Shown here piece by piece: positions 1-14,100 of a DNA stretch of 64,000 nucleotides (position 1 is the first letter of the stretch; every line of letters begins with the position of its first letter). A program made the translations under genes and the position numbers. Source of the DNA: Nectonema munidae (taxonomy: Eukaryota; Nematomorpha; Nectonematoida; Nectonematidae); contig JAUIRK010000806.1 of assembly GCA_030549495.1 (NCBI GenBank), forward strand, positions 1 through 64,000. The letters run 5' to 3'. A model generated the notes under the pieces. The model searched no databases. It worked only from the letters and a program-made list of their open reading frames with translations, and had not been told where the DNA came from.

Positions 1-6
1 GGAGGG

Positions 7-163
7 GTCATTCAACTACCATGAAAATGGTTTGAAAAGATGCAGCTAGCGATTTTAGGAAAAGTCACCAAATTTGAAGGGATATGATTCAGCCAATTTT
101 CTACAATTAATTTTTTAGTGAGGGGGGGGGGCGTTTTACGCCCCCTAGCACTAATAGGGTTAA
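7..163. repeat. Interspersed repeat, copy 1 (ends in G-tract and TTAA-like tail)
   Basis: This block is repeated almost base for base at 48621-48776. Both copies run from GTCATTCAACTACCATGAAA to CACTAATAGGGTTAA and contain a G-run followed by GCGTTTTACGCCCC, a small hairpin. No coding capacity is visible. The unit may be a MITE or the end of a longer element cut by the window edge. A short relative of its G-tract end lies near 28950-29010. Confidence 0.8.
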
Positions 164-1244
164 AGGAGAGAATATGGGGAAAGTTTTAAAATTTTGGCCC
201 AAAGTTTGAAGAATTTTTGTTAAAAATATTTCATTGAAGGACAAAAAGAGTTTGTGGGATTGAGATCCAATGTTAGTGAAATAATATCTATAAACTATAG
301 AATCAAAGAAGTGCTGACTACAAGGATAATCGCAAGAAATAGTGAACCTTTATTGAACGTATCAATAAAGGAGACCTTAGTGCGCTTCTTGGTGTTAGCC
401 TAAAAATGGCTTTTGGTTTTTTTTACAACAAAAGTATACACACAAACAGAAAAAAGTTTCATGGGAGTCATTTTCACGCTTGCGTTTCTATGTGTACTTT
501 TGTTTTGCAAGGTACCATGACACCGAGACTGAAACATCATCTGATTAAGGTGAAAATCTTTTTTTGTGATGGTTTTTGGGTATCTTTCCACTAGCCATAT
601 GTCCATTAGCTCATGGTTTTTTAATTGGATTCGTTTGGCACCCAGAATGCCTTGCATTAGCTTTGGCTTTATAGCCCGATTCCATTGAATGGATCCTTTC
701 CAACTTTATTTGGAGAAAGGATATCGGACCCCATTGGGCAGACAATGTAGACCCCGCCAAAGTAATCTGGGCCTTTCACTGTGGTTCTGCCATAGGACTT
801 TGCTTTTTGCCGGATTTCATTTGATTGACGCTGTATGTCCTTTTTAGGGCGAGACATTCTTTTTGCAGAACTCCGTTGAGTCGTCAGCTTCTCCTTTCAG
901 TCTTCTTGTAATGGGCTTGTGATGGCAGCCTACTCTCTATTGAGTAGTAACAACGTCTTCCTCATTGAGAGCTTCCCATGCCCCATGCAGAAGATTGTTT
1001 CTATCTTCGTTTACTTGGAGAAAAGTTGGTTGGAGGGTGGAGATAATCACAAAAGGGCAGAGAAAAGAAAATGTTTCGACTAGTCGCGCAGCTTGGCTCG
1101 AGCACAGTTAAAAAATTTCACCCCTATTGATCTATGAACCACCTTGAAATTCCTCTTATATCGCAATAATAGAGAGAAATTAATAAATAACTTTTAAAAA
1201 TATTTAATAAAAAATTAGCACAGGTTTCAAAAAGCTGAAATAAA
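164..1244. other. No gene recognised
   Basis: The stretch holds only short chance frames. The part from about 660 to 1060 is richer in GC than its surroundings and has a 62-codon - strand frame at 669-857 (starting MSRPKKDIQR) that I cannot assign. It sits just downstream of the RTE-type LINE and could be part of another retroelement. Confidence 0.4.
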
Positions 1245-3500
1245 ATGTTCCACTCACCTTCTTCTCCATAGCTTGGCGCACGACATCGTCTTGTTTCTTC
1301 CTTAAAACATGTCCAAATCACCGCAGCTTACACTGCTCTGCTACAGCTATCACACTTACTTCAACCCTCTTCTTACTTCTCACTCCCTCGTTTCTTTTTT
1401 TTCTCTCATCGTGACCCCGATCATTTTTCTAAGCATCCTCATCTCCTTTGCTATTAATTTTCTCTGCTCCTTTTTCTTTAAACTCTAACATTCATATCCA
1501 TAAGTTAGAACTGGTCTGGCAATTGTTGTGTAAATCCTTGCTTTTAGTTTTATTGGCATTCTTCTATCGCACATGATCGCGTTTACTTCTTTCCATTTCA
1601 ACCAACTAGCATTTACCCTTGCTTGTCCATCTTTTTCACAACTTCCATTTTCCATAATCTGGGTTCCAAAATATTTCAAAGTTTTCGCCTACTTTAGCTT
1701 TTTTCGGTGTTTGTCTTCTACAATCTACATGAATATCAATGCTCTTATTTTTGCTGCATGCCATTATCTCTGTCTTTTCCTCATTCATTTTGATCCCAAA
1801 TTTTTCCAAACTTTCTTGCCATTTTATTCTCTTCTGGAGCTCTACTTCGTTATCCGCCAGTATCGCTAGATCATCAGTAACAAAAGTTCCCAGAGATCTT
1901 AGATGATTTGATAGCTCATCAACAACTAAAGAAAACAATAATGGCCTCAGTGCTGAACCTTGATGTAACCCAATTTTAACCTCAAATTCTCTTGAGATTC
2001 CTTCAGGAGTTCTAATAGTGGTTCTTGAACATTTGTACATTTCCTGCACCAATCTCACTTCTTAAAAGTTATTTTTTTCTCTTTTAACACGCTTTTTACA
2101 CTATCGTTCCATCACCATGTTTCTTTTTGCATCATTTTTCTAGACTTGTTGCGTCCTAAATCTCTTTCACTTATCGATATCAAGTTTCTCTTTATCTTTC
2201 TCCACATTTCCTCAACATCATCACTTTTTTCCCATTGTAGATTAATCTTTTTTATACCTTTTTCAAACTCATATATTTTTCCACTTTCTTTCAATTTTTA
2301 ACTCTTCAATTTTTCATTCTTTTGAATATTTTGTTTATATCTTTTATTTTTATACCAGTCAAGCACAACGAATTTATGTTGGCTGACTATATCACTTCCA
2401 AGAATAGCTTTAAATTTTTTGCGTCTTATTGTCTTATCAAAATAAAGTCTATTTGACTTGTCTTACCACCACTTTCGTAGGTAATCTGGTGTTCCAGCTT
2501 TTTTCTATATTTTTTATTATAAATTGTTAATTCATTTTTTTCTGCCATTTGTAAAATTCTTTCACCGTCTTCATTTCTTTTTACCCATATCCATGCCATC
2601 CGTGTGTATTAATGAAGCCGTCACAATGCTCTCCAAAGTGTCCGTTTATATCACCTACGTTTATCAACGTTCCATTTTCTTTGACTTCTTCAATCATTTC
2701 TTCCAACTTAGATATGAACTTTTCTTTTTCTTTTTCTTTGCATCCATTCTGTGGTGAGTATATGTATAAGTATGGTGCTTCAATCGAGTTAAACGATCTC
2801 CGTCTATTTTAACTTCCATTACTTTATTCTTTAACTTAAGTGAGATTATAATTTCTACTCCATTCTTTTTGTTTGTATTTCCACTATAGAATATTTTATA
2901 CCCTTTTGTGATTTCTTTTGCAGCATTCCTTCCCCATCTTGTTTCCGGCACACACATCACTTCAATACTTCTCTTCTTCATTTTTTGTATCAATTCCAAA
3001 CTTTTACCCGTCATCGATCCTACATTCAAAGTAGCAAACCTCCAATCTTTTTCTCTTTTACAAGTTTTTCCAAGATTCTTTTTGACGTAGGCAGTTGGAC
3101 ACAACCAGGTTGTACTTTGAGCTGTATCCTGCTCTTTTTTTGTGTGGATCATTACATTTGTTATATAGAGCAGAGTTTTCTGGCCGGATGCCCTTCCTGA
3201 CGACAACCATTTTGCTTTCAGGATGGGAAACCCTTGCTTTTGCACTTAATAGTACTACACCCACAAGGCAGTGGTAATTTGAAATCAGTGTTATTTTCTC
3301 CTAGAGCAACTGCTCTAGAAAGCTATCGAGCTTGTTCTACCCGGAGCTGTAGGTTAAGCGCCTGTAATTCTCTTTCGCCTCCAGATCATTTAGTTTTAAA
3401 CAACCCCACTGCGTGAAAGCAGATATCAAGATTTGCTGTTCAGAGGCTGTAAGAGACGCATGTGCCCCATGAGCTATTTTATAGGAGAATGAGAGCTCAA
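1245..3500 (-). mobile_element. RTE-type LINE, broken, 3' truncated
   Basis: Read on the - strand, the element starts with a non-coding 5' region (about 3500-3290). An apurinic-type endonuclease follows (about 3245-2694; motifs RFATLNVGSMTGKS, CVPETRWGRNAAKE, NKKNGVEIIIS). Next come a linker (2294-2112), reverse transcriptase pieces (2058-1636; KIGLHQGSALRPLLFS, then the LADDxAIL-like site degraded to TDDLAILAD), and the thumb/C-terminal region (1679-1485; CDRRMPIKLKARIYTTIARP). A last piece at about 1350-1250 reads FGHVLRKKQDDVVRQAMEKK. Frame changes and stops separate the pieces, so it cannot be functional. The product would be the endonuclease-reverse transcriptase that copies the element by target-primed reverse transcription. 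Fragments of 3' ends of the same general type occur at 20580 and 40338 on the + strand. Confidence 0.88.
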
Positions 3501-5045
3501 CTTCATTTCCCACCTCGACCTAAACAGCATTGGGATCACCTTTAACATGTATTGTAAACATATAAATTTTTGATGTTATTAAATCACACTGTGTACAATA
3601 TTTACCATTGTTTGGTGTTAAATTTGAATATTTTTTTACCATAAATATTTAATAGTTTGTATTTTAGTTTCAAATAGTTTTTTTGTAAAATAACAAAGTT
3701 ATAGAATTGAAAAAAAAATTATTCTAGAAAATACAGATCGCGTTGAAATGTTTAATTCTGCATAATCCGCCAAAATTAGCATATTTAGAATGTATGGAAA
3801 AGTGCACAAACTATTCATATACATTGCAAAAATAGGATATCCTTACAATATCGTTACAAATGTAAAATTAATGCTATTATTGCTATAATGTGCTTTAAGA
3901 CTACAACAGACTTAACTTATCTAGTAAATTTGTGAATAAATATTAAACAAAAGAAGTAAATTTTGTCATTTTAGTATAATACCTACAGTACCCGCGCTAA
4001 AAAATTATTGAGGGGGGGGGGGGCTGTGAAGGGGCAATAAATATTTACATTATGGAAAAAATTTATTATCTTATCAGAAGATAGCGCTAAAAGTACTATA
4101 TAAATTATAAAAGCAAATTGCTATAAAGGCATAATGATATAGTGATAACCTATAATGATAATCTTGAAAAAGATGATATAGTTCTTTATGTGAATATATA
4201 TTATAAATATTAACATATATACACATTGTTTTCTCCACTTTATTACTTTTGTGATCTCTCTTTTTTATAATAAAATTCTCTCTCTCATTTAATCATTTTC
4301 AAACAGTTTTGTTTCCAATATATGGCATAAATATTCTCAAAGTTACTTGCACAAACACAGCTATGTTTTTATAATTTTTCCTTAAATTAAGGCACTTGAG
4401 GCAAGTTGAAAATTTTCAGCGGGGGGGGGGCAAAAAATAAAACTGAGGGGGGGGGCGAGGGCACTTGCCCCAAAAATATATAGGAAGCGCAGGCTCTGAT
4501 ACCTATAATGTATTTTTCCTTTAACAGATTTCATACGTATTCTATTAATTTCAACTTTTAAAAATAACATAATTATTTTATCAATTGTTGATTTATATTA
4601 ATTGAAATTTAAAACTTTGAAATATTAATTATAAAAATATAAACGAAAAAATATTTTTTTAGATACATTTCAGAGTTTGTTAAACTTGGCACATTAATTG
4701 AAACAAACTTTTGTTAGTGAAATCCAGTAGATGAAATTACCAATAACTTGTAACAAATTCATTAAAATTTCCACTAAATTGAAATGACCAAGCGTTTTCT
4801 TAAAATCCTAGAAATTAACCATGTTTTTGTTATTAGGGATCATAAATTTTTCATTTAAAATTATATAAGCTAAATGTAGGATTAAAATAAAAATATATAT
4901 GACATAGAAAGAATATATTTACCTTGAAACCAATCAATAAAAGATTTTAACAACACAAATTTGAGGTATCAACTTTGAAGGATAAATTTTTGTAATTTTT
5001 CGAGAAATCAAGTGATTTTATTTGATTTAATTATTTAATTTTTTT
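3501..5045. other. Gene-poor AT-rich stretch upstream of EIF6
   Basis: No coding region is supported here. There are G homopolymers at 4012-4023, 4421-4430 and 4447-4455, the last two inside a short GC-rich repeat remnant ending near CACTTGCCCC. The promoter and first non-coding exon of EIF6 must lie here or further upstream, but I cannot place them. Confidence 0.5.
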
Positions 5046-5069
5046 TGTTGTTTTCAGCTCATTTTTAAC

Positions 5070-5176
5070 ATGGTCATTCGTACACAATTTGAAGGTAGTA
5101 ATGAAATTGGTGTCTTCTCTAAACTTACCAATTCTTATTGCCTTGTTGGTATAGGTGACTGTGAAAATTATTATAG
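5070..5176 (+). CDS. EIF6: EIF6 coding exon 1
   Basis: The exon codes for residues 1-35 plus two bases of Ser36. It begins at the ATG in TTTTTAACATGGTC, which matches the usual start of the family. A strong acceptor (T-rich tract then CAG, ending 5056) lies 13 bases upstream of the ATG. The exon therefore begins at 5057 and a non-coding leader exon must lie upstream. The donor is AG|GTTAAT at 5177. Confidence 0.96.
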
Positions 5177-8100
5177 GTTAATTAATTCGTTTTAAGATTT
5201 TTTAAATTTATTGTTGATTATCTTTTATAATTTGAAAAATGAATATTTCAATATTTTAAACCTATATATACTTTATTTTATGAATATATCTATTTACTCT
5301 TTATTTTGATTAGAATCATTTTATGAATTCCTAAAATCGTAATATATTACTAATTTTTTTAAACTAAAATTTAAAAATGTAAAAGTTTTTGCTCAGATCA
5401 AGTTTGATATTTTTTTTAACTTTTCTTTGTTTCTGATAGAAATTGAACCTTATTTTGCAGGTGAATGTTTAAATAGGAAAACTAAAATTAATTCATCCAA
5501 TTTTATTCTATTACCTTTATAAACGTTATATATAAAAATTACTGAGACTAGGAAATTAAAAGGAAATAAACATTTATTTAATAATAATTTAGTTACAAAT
5601 TTTAATAACTTTCTCAAACTTCTCTTTTCTTTGTACTTTCTTTGGAGTTTTGATATTAAAAAGCCAGATTTATAATTCAAGTGGATGCAAATATGAAAGG
5701 ACTGTGTAATTGAGTGAGACGAGTCTTGGGTAGGCAAAAAAGTAAATCATTAGAAAGCTAAAAAGCCTGTTAGCTGTAGCATAGATTCCACGGTGACAAA
5801 ATATAAATGAGAAAAAAAAGTATATTGGTGAAAAAATAAAGTAAAATGTAAGTGAAAATTTAGATTTAAATTATATTTATAGTAAATATATAAAAGAAAA
5901 AAAAGTTAGTTATAACACAATAACACTTTTCACTATCACAAGTTTGATCATCCTTATTTAGTAAATTGGTATATCTGTTTTTTTTAAAAGTTTTAAACAG
6001 AAGATTGTTGATAGAATAAAAGAAAAGATATATATTCCAAAGCTGAATAACCCTGTACCTAACAGTTTTTTTAGAACTATTAAGTCTATAATAAATAGTA
6101 ATGAACTTGTTTTGGATATCTTAAGTTATAGCTTTCTAAGTCTCAATGAACAAATTCTTAGTCTGGGATTATTCATATTTTCCCATTTTTCTGTAATTCC
6201 CCTTCTTTGATGATCTCAAGTATAGCATCTGTTACTCAATCATGCCGTTTATATCTTTATTTATTTTTGTAACACATTCTCAATTCAGTGCATTCATCAA
6301 TACTATTGGATAATTGTAACGTAATAAAAGTGAGTAGCGTTTCTGGGGCATCGTAATGACGTTTGAAAAAGGCGTTTCAATTAATCATACTGATTTTATT
6401 GTCAAAGAGTCTATAATTGAAGAATTCCAATATGCCGAGTGTAATACTTTTCTTTTTGTAATACTGTGATCAGAAATAGAAGTCGTAAATAAGATATTAT
6501 CGCATTGAGGTTCCTGTCATGTTTCGTGTTACCTCTGATATTGATTGTTTAAAATAATTCGAGGCTATTACTCTCCCAAAATTTTTGTAGTTAATTGAGC
6601 ACTCAAAAAATTGTACAACTCATCTAAAATATCTCAAACTCGAACATATCGATGTTGGGTAATATTAGGAAGAAAACAAAGGTGCACGCCCTCTCCTCCA
6701 ATAATAATTGTCAATTTTCTGAATTATATATCTTTTTTATAGTATTTATTGGTCTTGTTTGTCTTCTGAGTAGATTTTCGATATTACTTTTCTTGTTTTA
6801 AGCTTAAGTCTTAGAATGAATATTTAAAATCTTTTTTTTTCATTAACGTCCACTTCTTTGATATAGTAATGCACATTTGAGTTATATTTGTTCAGAGGCA
6901 GTAATGTAGCCACAAAGCCCATGCATTTTTGGGCGAGGCGAATATTTCTTATAGCACATAACTATATAAGAACTCTATAATTTATAGCTTAAAATGTTTA
7001 TCCCTATTAATTACTGTAACCAAGCCCTTTGTTAGGGGGGGGGGGGGGTGGCAAGGGAGGTATGCCCCCTAGGATTTATTTTGCCCATCTGAAACTTCTT
7101 TTAAATTTATAAATGTATACCCTTTCTTATATTCATGGCCCCATTAAAATCAGTTTTGCCCCTCTCCTTGATCAGTCCCCCCCTTCTCCACGGTACTTGA
7201 AGTGGGCGACGGAGCTAGTTTAAACAATCAAGTCTTTTATTCTAGAAATCAAATATATAGCATATTTATCATTAGATATTCGTTTTATTAGTTTTTTTAT
7301 CAAAATATAGTTGGCAATGTTTCTACACTTTGCTTAAAATTTTTGTTAATAAAACTTAGTACAAATAATATCATTTTCATGTAATTTTTAGCGTATAACT
7401 TAGGGGTTGGAATAGCTAATTTATATAAATTTAAAGTTTGTAGAATATTTCTTCCAAAAATTTTAAACCTTCAATTTCTATTTAAAATGGCCAAATTTAA
7501 ATTCACGGCTTCATACCTGTCAATTCATAGACCCATATCCTAAATAAATTTTCAAACGATTTACTTTACTGACTTAATATATGTGTAGGTAGAATATGAA
7601 GATTATATAAAATAATTCTTTGTTTTTCTGTGTTACTACTAATCAAGCTTGGTAACATTTCGTTGCAAAAAAATTTAAAATTTAATTTCAAGCAACAATG
7701 CATTTCAGTAGAGAGTTCATTTGATATGAACCAGGCTTGTTGACCATTAGTGAGATGAGAGGCTGAGAATTATCTTTTAGCTCCTAATCAATATTGCATC
7801 GGATAGTGGGATTGTCGAATAATCTGATGTTGGAAAAAGGAGGTCTGGCTGTATTACCAATGAGTCCTCTAATACAACTCTTTCCATATGGTCTATAGAA
7901 GGCAAAGACATGTTTAACCTTCGAACAACAAATATAAAATCGATTCAACCAAAAATTCAGCTCCCTAAAGATTTACAAAAGAGACGATTTTTAGTCATGG
8001 TCGTTAGAGTATAACATATCTTATAGACTATACAGGTAGACTGTGACCCCCCATTTCAATAACTGGTAAATGGCAATAAGGAGGGATAAAGACTTAATTA

Positions 8101-11100
8101 CATCTGATGAGTAGAGATCTATCATATATGAATGTTTTTGTTCCCTTGTTGAGCTTGAAGAGTTGTTCACAAACTTTCTAAAATTTTTCTGTGTAGCGGT
8201 CCAACTATAATTTTTTAATAGCTTGGAGTCTCATTTAAAAAATAAATCAACATATAAACTACAGTACTAAAAATTTTAGGCTCTGTTTTAGCCAATACAA
8301 CTTTTATATCATCATTACTCACTTCGAATCTGTTTCGGGATTTGGTTTCAATGGGAAGTAGCATGGAAAACGCCTACTCACACTCATGTGTAGTGACAAA
8401 TCGAATCAGAGCAATCTTTGCAAGCATAGGACTCTCCCATTTCAATAAAAAAAATCGATATGAGATATTTCAGAAAAACATGTTTTGTACCTCCTCAATC
8501 ATTAACCAAATCAATAAACTGTTCTTTAATTAATAATTCTTCTAAGGCCAGATTACTAATGGAGATTATAAACGGGTTTTTGATAAATTGATTGTATTTT
8601 TAACATTTTTGTAGATTAAGAAAATAAAGAGAAATTTCTTGGCATGCTACACGACGTTTTATGGCCTCCAGGACATTTTTATTAATGAAAATCTTATTTT
8701 CATCAACAAATATGTTCGTAAATCGAACAAAATTTTTCCTGTCAAAGCAATTATTCCAGCTTCGTTTCAAAAATTTTTATTACAATAGAGTACTCTGATC
8801 TCTTCTTTGCAACGCAAGGTTAAAGGAATTCATATATTCAAATATGTTCACTAAAAATCATAGAAATATATGAAAACCTTCCAGAAATTGCTAGATTTCT
8901 TTCCATGGTTTCCCTTTGAATTCCTTTGGAAAGCCACCTCACGTTTGAGTGAGGAAGAGTTTTTCAAATTGAAAACAAACAAGATTTGAAGCATTTGCTT
9001 TAATGGAATACACTGTTTTAATGACTTCATTAAAAACATTTTTCAACTCATCGGGTATTGTTTTATGGCTCGGCGCACTGCGTACCAATTACATCAGGAG
9101 ATTTTTGCTTAACCAGATTCTTACTTAATACCATGTGCTGTAAAAAAAATATCACTTTGTCAAATGTTTCTCTTGCAGTTGTTCTAATGATGAGTTTCGC
9201 AAAATAAAAAATTGTCTACTATGTTCTTGTCATATACATATTGTACGTAAACGCAAGGCTGATATAAATTTGCAGCATCCATCGTTTCATCAATCTGAGC
9301 AAAAAAGTTGAAAATTGAATTCCGAATCAATAAAACCACGTCTGACATGTCATCATCAGACATCTCTCCTATTAGCCTTCTAACAATATCGTTTGACAGG
9401 AGATATGCTTCAACTTTACAACTTCAGTAATTCTTAGCACATTCAATATATCCTTTTCAGCAAGGTAATATCAACTGTTTTGCTATGTTGTGGGACTTTT
9501 TGAAACTTTTCAAACCATACTTAATATTTTGCAAAAACATTCAGATGTTATTTATCAAACATGAATTTGTGCAATCGTTCGGCCAACAATTTTGTTTACC
9601 GTACTCGAGTGCCTCACTACCAGCGCAATCTTCACTTGACGGGCTTTAAAACGTGGATGCTAACACTTCCGAACACAAAGGACGCGCATGTTCCTCTTCC
9701 CACCTGACGTTAATGCAGTAAACGAAATTTCAAGTGTGAGTCGTCATATTTCTATTTTTTGGCCATTAAGAAAAATGAACGTTTACAAATTAGGCCTGAA
9801 AAGCAATAAAAGAAAAAAATAGTACTCAATTCAAGGACTAACGTATTTATTCTTTTTAAATGTGATTTATTGGCAAAAATGACAAATGATCCAATATGGG
9901 TGCAATATTTTGCGAAAAACGATTTTTAGTGTCCCCTTCTCGATCCCCATGGAACTTCTTCGCGGCATAGCGGACTCCAATTTGAAAACCACTCAGCAAC
10001 TTCATAAAATCTTTGCAGTTGTGGTGGGATTGAGAGCTTACAGTGCAAGTATAATTTCGGGTAATAATGGTAGTGTGTTCATTGGACAAAAATTCTTTTA
10101 TAATAAATTGAAGAAAAACATTTTTAGAGGAAGGTAAATTATTTGTTTAGAAAAGATTAAAATATATTAGGTAATAGAATTGTTTAGAAGATTAAAATTA
10201 CCAGAATTGTGTATCAAGAAAACAAGTCCTGCATATTTTGTCAAGTTTGTTTTAGAATGGACTATAAGAAGCATCATTCAAGCATTCTTCTTGAAAAACT
10301 AACACTTTTAGAGGTCAACTATATATTATTAAAATACCTTATGAAAAATTCTATTTCAGAAAGTTAGTCGCTTATTATTATTCATTTAATGAACGTCTAA
10401 ACTAGCTATGTTATAATTAGGGAAACCATGCCTACACGAATTATTTTTTATATTCATCATCCCACAAAAATAGTACACTTGTTATTATGAATTCATATTT
10501 CTTATCTCAAACATACATATGCAAATTTTGGACTATGCACACATATGTATATATATTTCAAACCGTAAACATGGTCCATTTAGTACCAACGTTTCCAAAG
10601 AGAACGCAAACCTCTCCTGCAATCTCTATTTTACAAGAGTGCGTCTACATTTCCGTTGGGAACTTTGGTACTACATGGGTTGATATCTTTTCTTGCTTGA
10701 TAAATCGTTTCTTCTTCTCTTCGATTTCATTCATTATATTTCTTTCTTTTTTGTTTTGTTTTAGTATCCTTGAGCAAGAATACGCTGACATCATTCCCGT
10801 CATTCATACGTCCATTTCTGATTGTAGAATCATTGGCAGACTATGCGTTGGTAATTATATACCTCTAATACTTATATATAACGAAGATAAAATATGGGAA
10901 AATCAATTCTATTGAAAAGAATTTGTATTGTAGCTACTATTGAACTCAAACAATTAATTTTCTGGATGAAGGTGCATTGAAAAAATGCTGCAACCACCGA
11001 TAAAGATCTCATTGATGAATGACCACAACAAGTATGCTATTGAACACGAAAATTTAGTGAGTATAGATAATATTAATACCAAAAATGGACTCCCATAAAT

Positions 11101-14100
11101 ATTTCAATTTAGACAGTCATTCAATGATTAAGGTACCATCCCTTCTCAGCTATCATGATTCACTGTTCATCAATGAAAAATGTAGGCCATCTACGAGAAA
11201 CTTGGTTATTAACTTTCTCTTGCTAATCTCATTTCCTTTATACTTAGCAAATCGTTTCGGTTGTTTGGTTCCCAATTGCACGACGGACTCTGAGCTACAG
11301 CACATCCGCAACTCACTTCCCGATGCTGTCAAAATCCAGAGGGTGGAGGAACGACTTTCTGCACTTGGAAACACGATTGCTTGCAATGACTACGTTGCTA
11401 TCGCCCATCCTGATTTGGATAGAGTATACTTCTTTTATGCCTCTCACTCACGGTCGCACTTAACCCCTTTAATGCCAATGTTCCCAAAGGGAATGCACAC
11501 AACTTTTGGGATCTATATTTAATTCCAATTAAAACATTTTAATTTTGTCTGTGTTTCCTTTGGAAACATTCGTACAGCGTTAATGTTCGGTTTCTTAAAA
11601 AGCAATTGATCTTTTACGGTTCTTTGACTGGCTGTGAGAGAGATTATGTTGTTCATGATGAAGATGAAGAGTAACATATGCGAATCGTTTAATAAGCTAG
11701 ATTTATAGATAGTAAATGATTGTGTGGAACAAGTACATGTATGCATGTTAATGATATATATGCGAACAATATAATATATATGTGAACAAGTATAAATATA
11801 ATATTCAATATATTCAATTCTAAACGGTTGAATAGATTAAATTGAAGATAGTAAAAGATTGTATTTATATATAGAGATCCTCTATATAAAAAATTTGTGT
11901 TGTTTTTAAAATAAACATTTTGCTTGTAACTTTATAATTTTCAATTTATTATTTTTATTCCAAGCATGACCCTTCAGCACTTTTCCTATATTAAAGTAAT
12001 AAAAGTGTGCAACTTATTTTCCAGTTCTTCTTGGATACGTGATTCTTGGCTTTAGACAGGATAGGAAGACCTCGTGCCAAAGAAGTTTCACAATAACTCT
12101 ATTCTATATAAATTTGCGTTCTTCGCTCAATTAACGTAAAGAATGGCATACCAAACCAAAGTTGACACGTGTGATGAAGCGTGCCCGGTATCTACTCTTC
12201 CGTATCCTTTTGGCAACATGATGGCCACCTTAGTCATATGGCGGCGGCAAGAGAAAGAAGCTTATAGCCGATATTCAACGGCCTTATCTTCTTTTTCAAA
12301 AGGCTGATGCTATTTGTAACTTTTCACAGGATATCGAAGAATTCGATGTCATCTCGCATGAGCACTGGTTTATCTTCGGGAGAAGTACTCGGAATAATGG
12401 CAATATCGTTCAACCATTCGTTAATTCTCGATCAAGAACATGGTGAGATTGTCTCCACTCATCTTCTAGAGAGGAACATGCGAAGTCCCTTTCATCCTCG
12501 ATCCATGGGGAATCAGGGGTTCCAATGTTATCGCAATCCCGAGATGATACTTGAGGAAAAATACAGTGGCAGTCCTTGGGAGTAATGTTTTGAGCAAGAA
12601 CTTCTGCGATTCCCTTAGGCTATCTGGTGCTACATTTTGTAAGCCTCATCTTGACGTTGTCAGAAGTAAGTCGAATTTTTGAGGCAGCAAACAAAACTTT
12701 ACTGTCTGCTCTCATCTGCTTCATCTTTAAGTGCTTCGTCATAAGCTCAATTACGATCTTTTGGCTGACAAAGTGAGAGAGGGAGTAATCCTCTTTCTCC
12801 GCCATCAAACTTTGCTTTTCCAAATCGACCGAAAAATCTGTGCCCCAGTTTGCGCCATCCATTTCTCTAAGGAGCCGAAAAAATGTCGAGCTGCAGGAAG
12901 TGATGTCACGAATGCAAGATGGAGTGTCTTCTAGTTCTTCTAAGATAGAAAATATTAATACAATAAATTTAGCCTAATATAATCTTGGGGGTTTCATGTT
13001 TCATTATTATCTATTTCAAAGCTATGACTTCTCTTTTTCCGAAAATATCATAGCTGGGAGTAAGAGTAAGAGCATTTTGAGGGAGTAACAGTGAGATTAA
13101 AGAGTATAGAAGTATATTTGTGACTTCATTGATTGATTTAAGCGATCCTATTTTTAAGAACTATCATGATTTGCTTTACTCTTGATATTATATTTTAGCT
13201 ATTTCTTTCACCTAGTCGTTTTGGTTTTTTATCGTTAATGTGATTTATGGCCTTAGTTACAATTCAATGAAATTTGATTAGTAATTTTCATATAATGTAA
13301 CTAACTAAGCTCTTAAATTTTGATTGATGCTTCTTAAGGCGGTGATAAAATATTTTTCAGGATAATATTTTATACTCTGGAATAGGAGTAGGAGTTTAGC
13401 TCAGGCTTATTAGTGTATGGCAACAAATCTGAATTTTTGGCTTTGCCAACTTTAAGCTTTATGAAATATTTTGAGAGATAAAATATGCTTAGAAGTTTTC
13501 AAAAAAATTTTTTTTTACAAAAACATTCAAAAAGATTATTAACATAATTGACAAAGGCTTTTACAATTCTATAAAAATTTCTCCTACCTCAAAGATTAAT
13601 CTTTTTTTTCAAAAGCACAGCTTAGGTTTTATTTTTAATAAAGATATCCCTATAAGATATTGTGATATCGGTTAAATTTAAAATACGTAGAAGTGAAACA
13701 TTTTATCCAAAGAGACCACATTCGCTTTCAAACCTTTTGAGTTTTGATAAGGGGGGAGTTTACACTGAGCCCCCTCTGAGCTAGAAGAATTTACTTTATC
13801 TCTATAAATTCCTTAAGCTATACTAACGAGTATGTTTGAAACACTATATTATAGCAATAGTCAAAGACTAAATATGTAAAGTAAGAATAATAATAATTCT
13901 TCAAACAATTGTTTTCTAAAAAGACATTTTATTAGTCAAAACGGAGAGAAAATTGTCCTATTTTTCAACTTGGTATACGATTTTTTACAAAATTCATAAC
14001 CAGGCATAAAAACTGCAGTAACTGATCTCCATTTTATTTGAATATATTTTTTAGGCACAAAAAAGTAAGCTCACCCAATATTAAAAGTTTTAACGCCATC

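Noticed and set aside
9856-10137. Overlapping frames on both strands as a small gene
   Set aside because: No recognisable family, no splice logic and no conserved motif on either strand.
10487-10915. 142-codon + frame as a gene
   Set aside because: Only 10765-10850 matches EIF6 exon 2; the flanks are intron with a MITE-like palindrome.
11085-11522. 145-codon open frame on the + strand taken as one gene
   Set aside because: Only 11248-11423 is coding (EIF6 exon 3); the rest is intron read through by chance.
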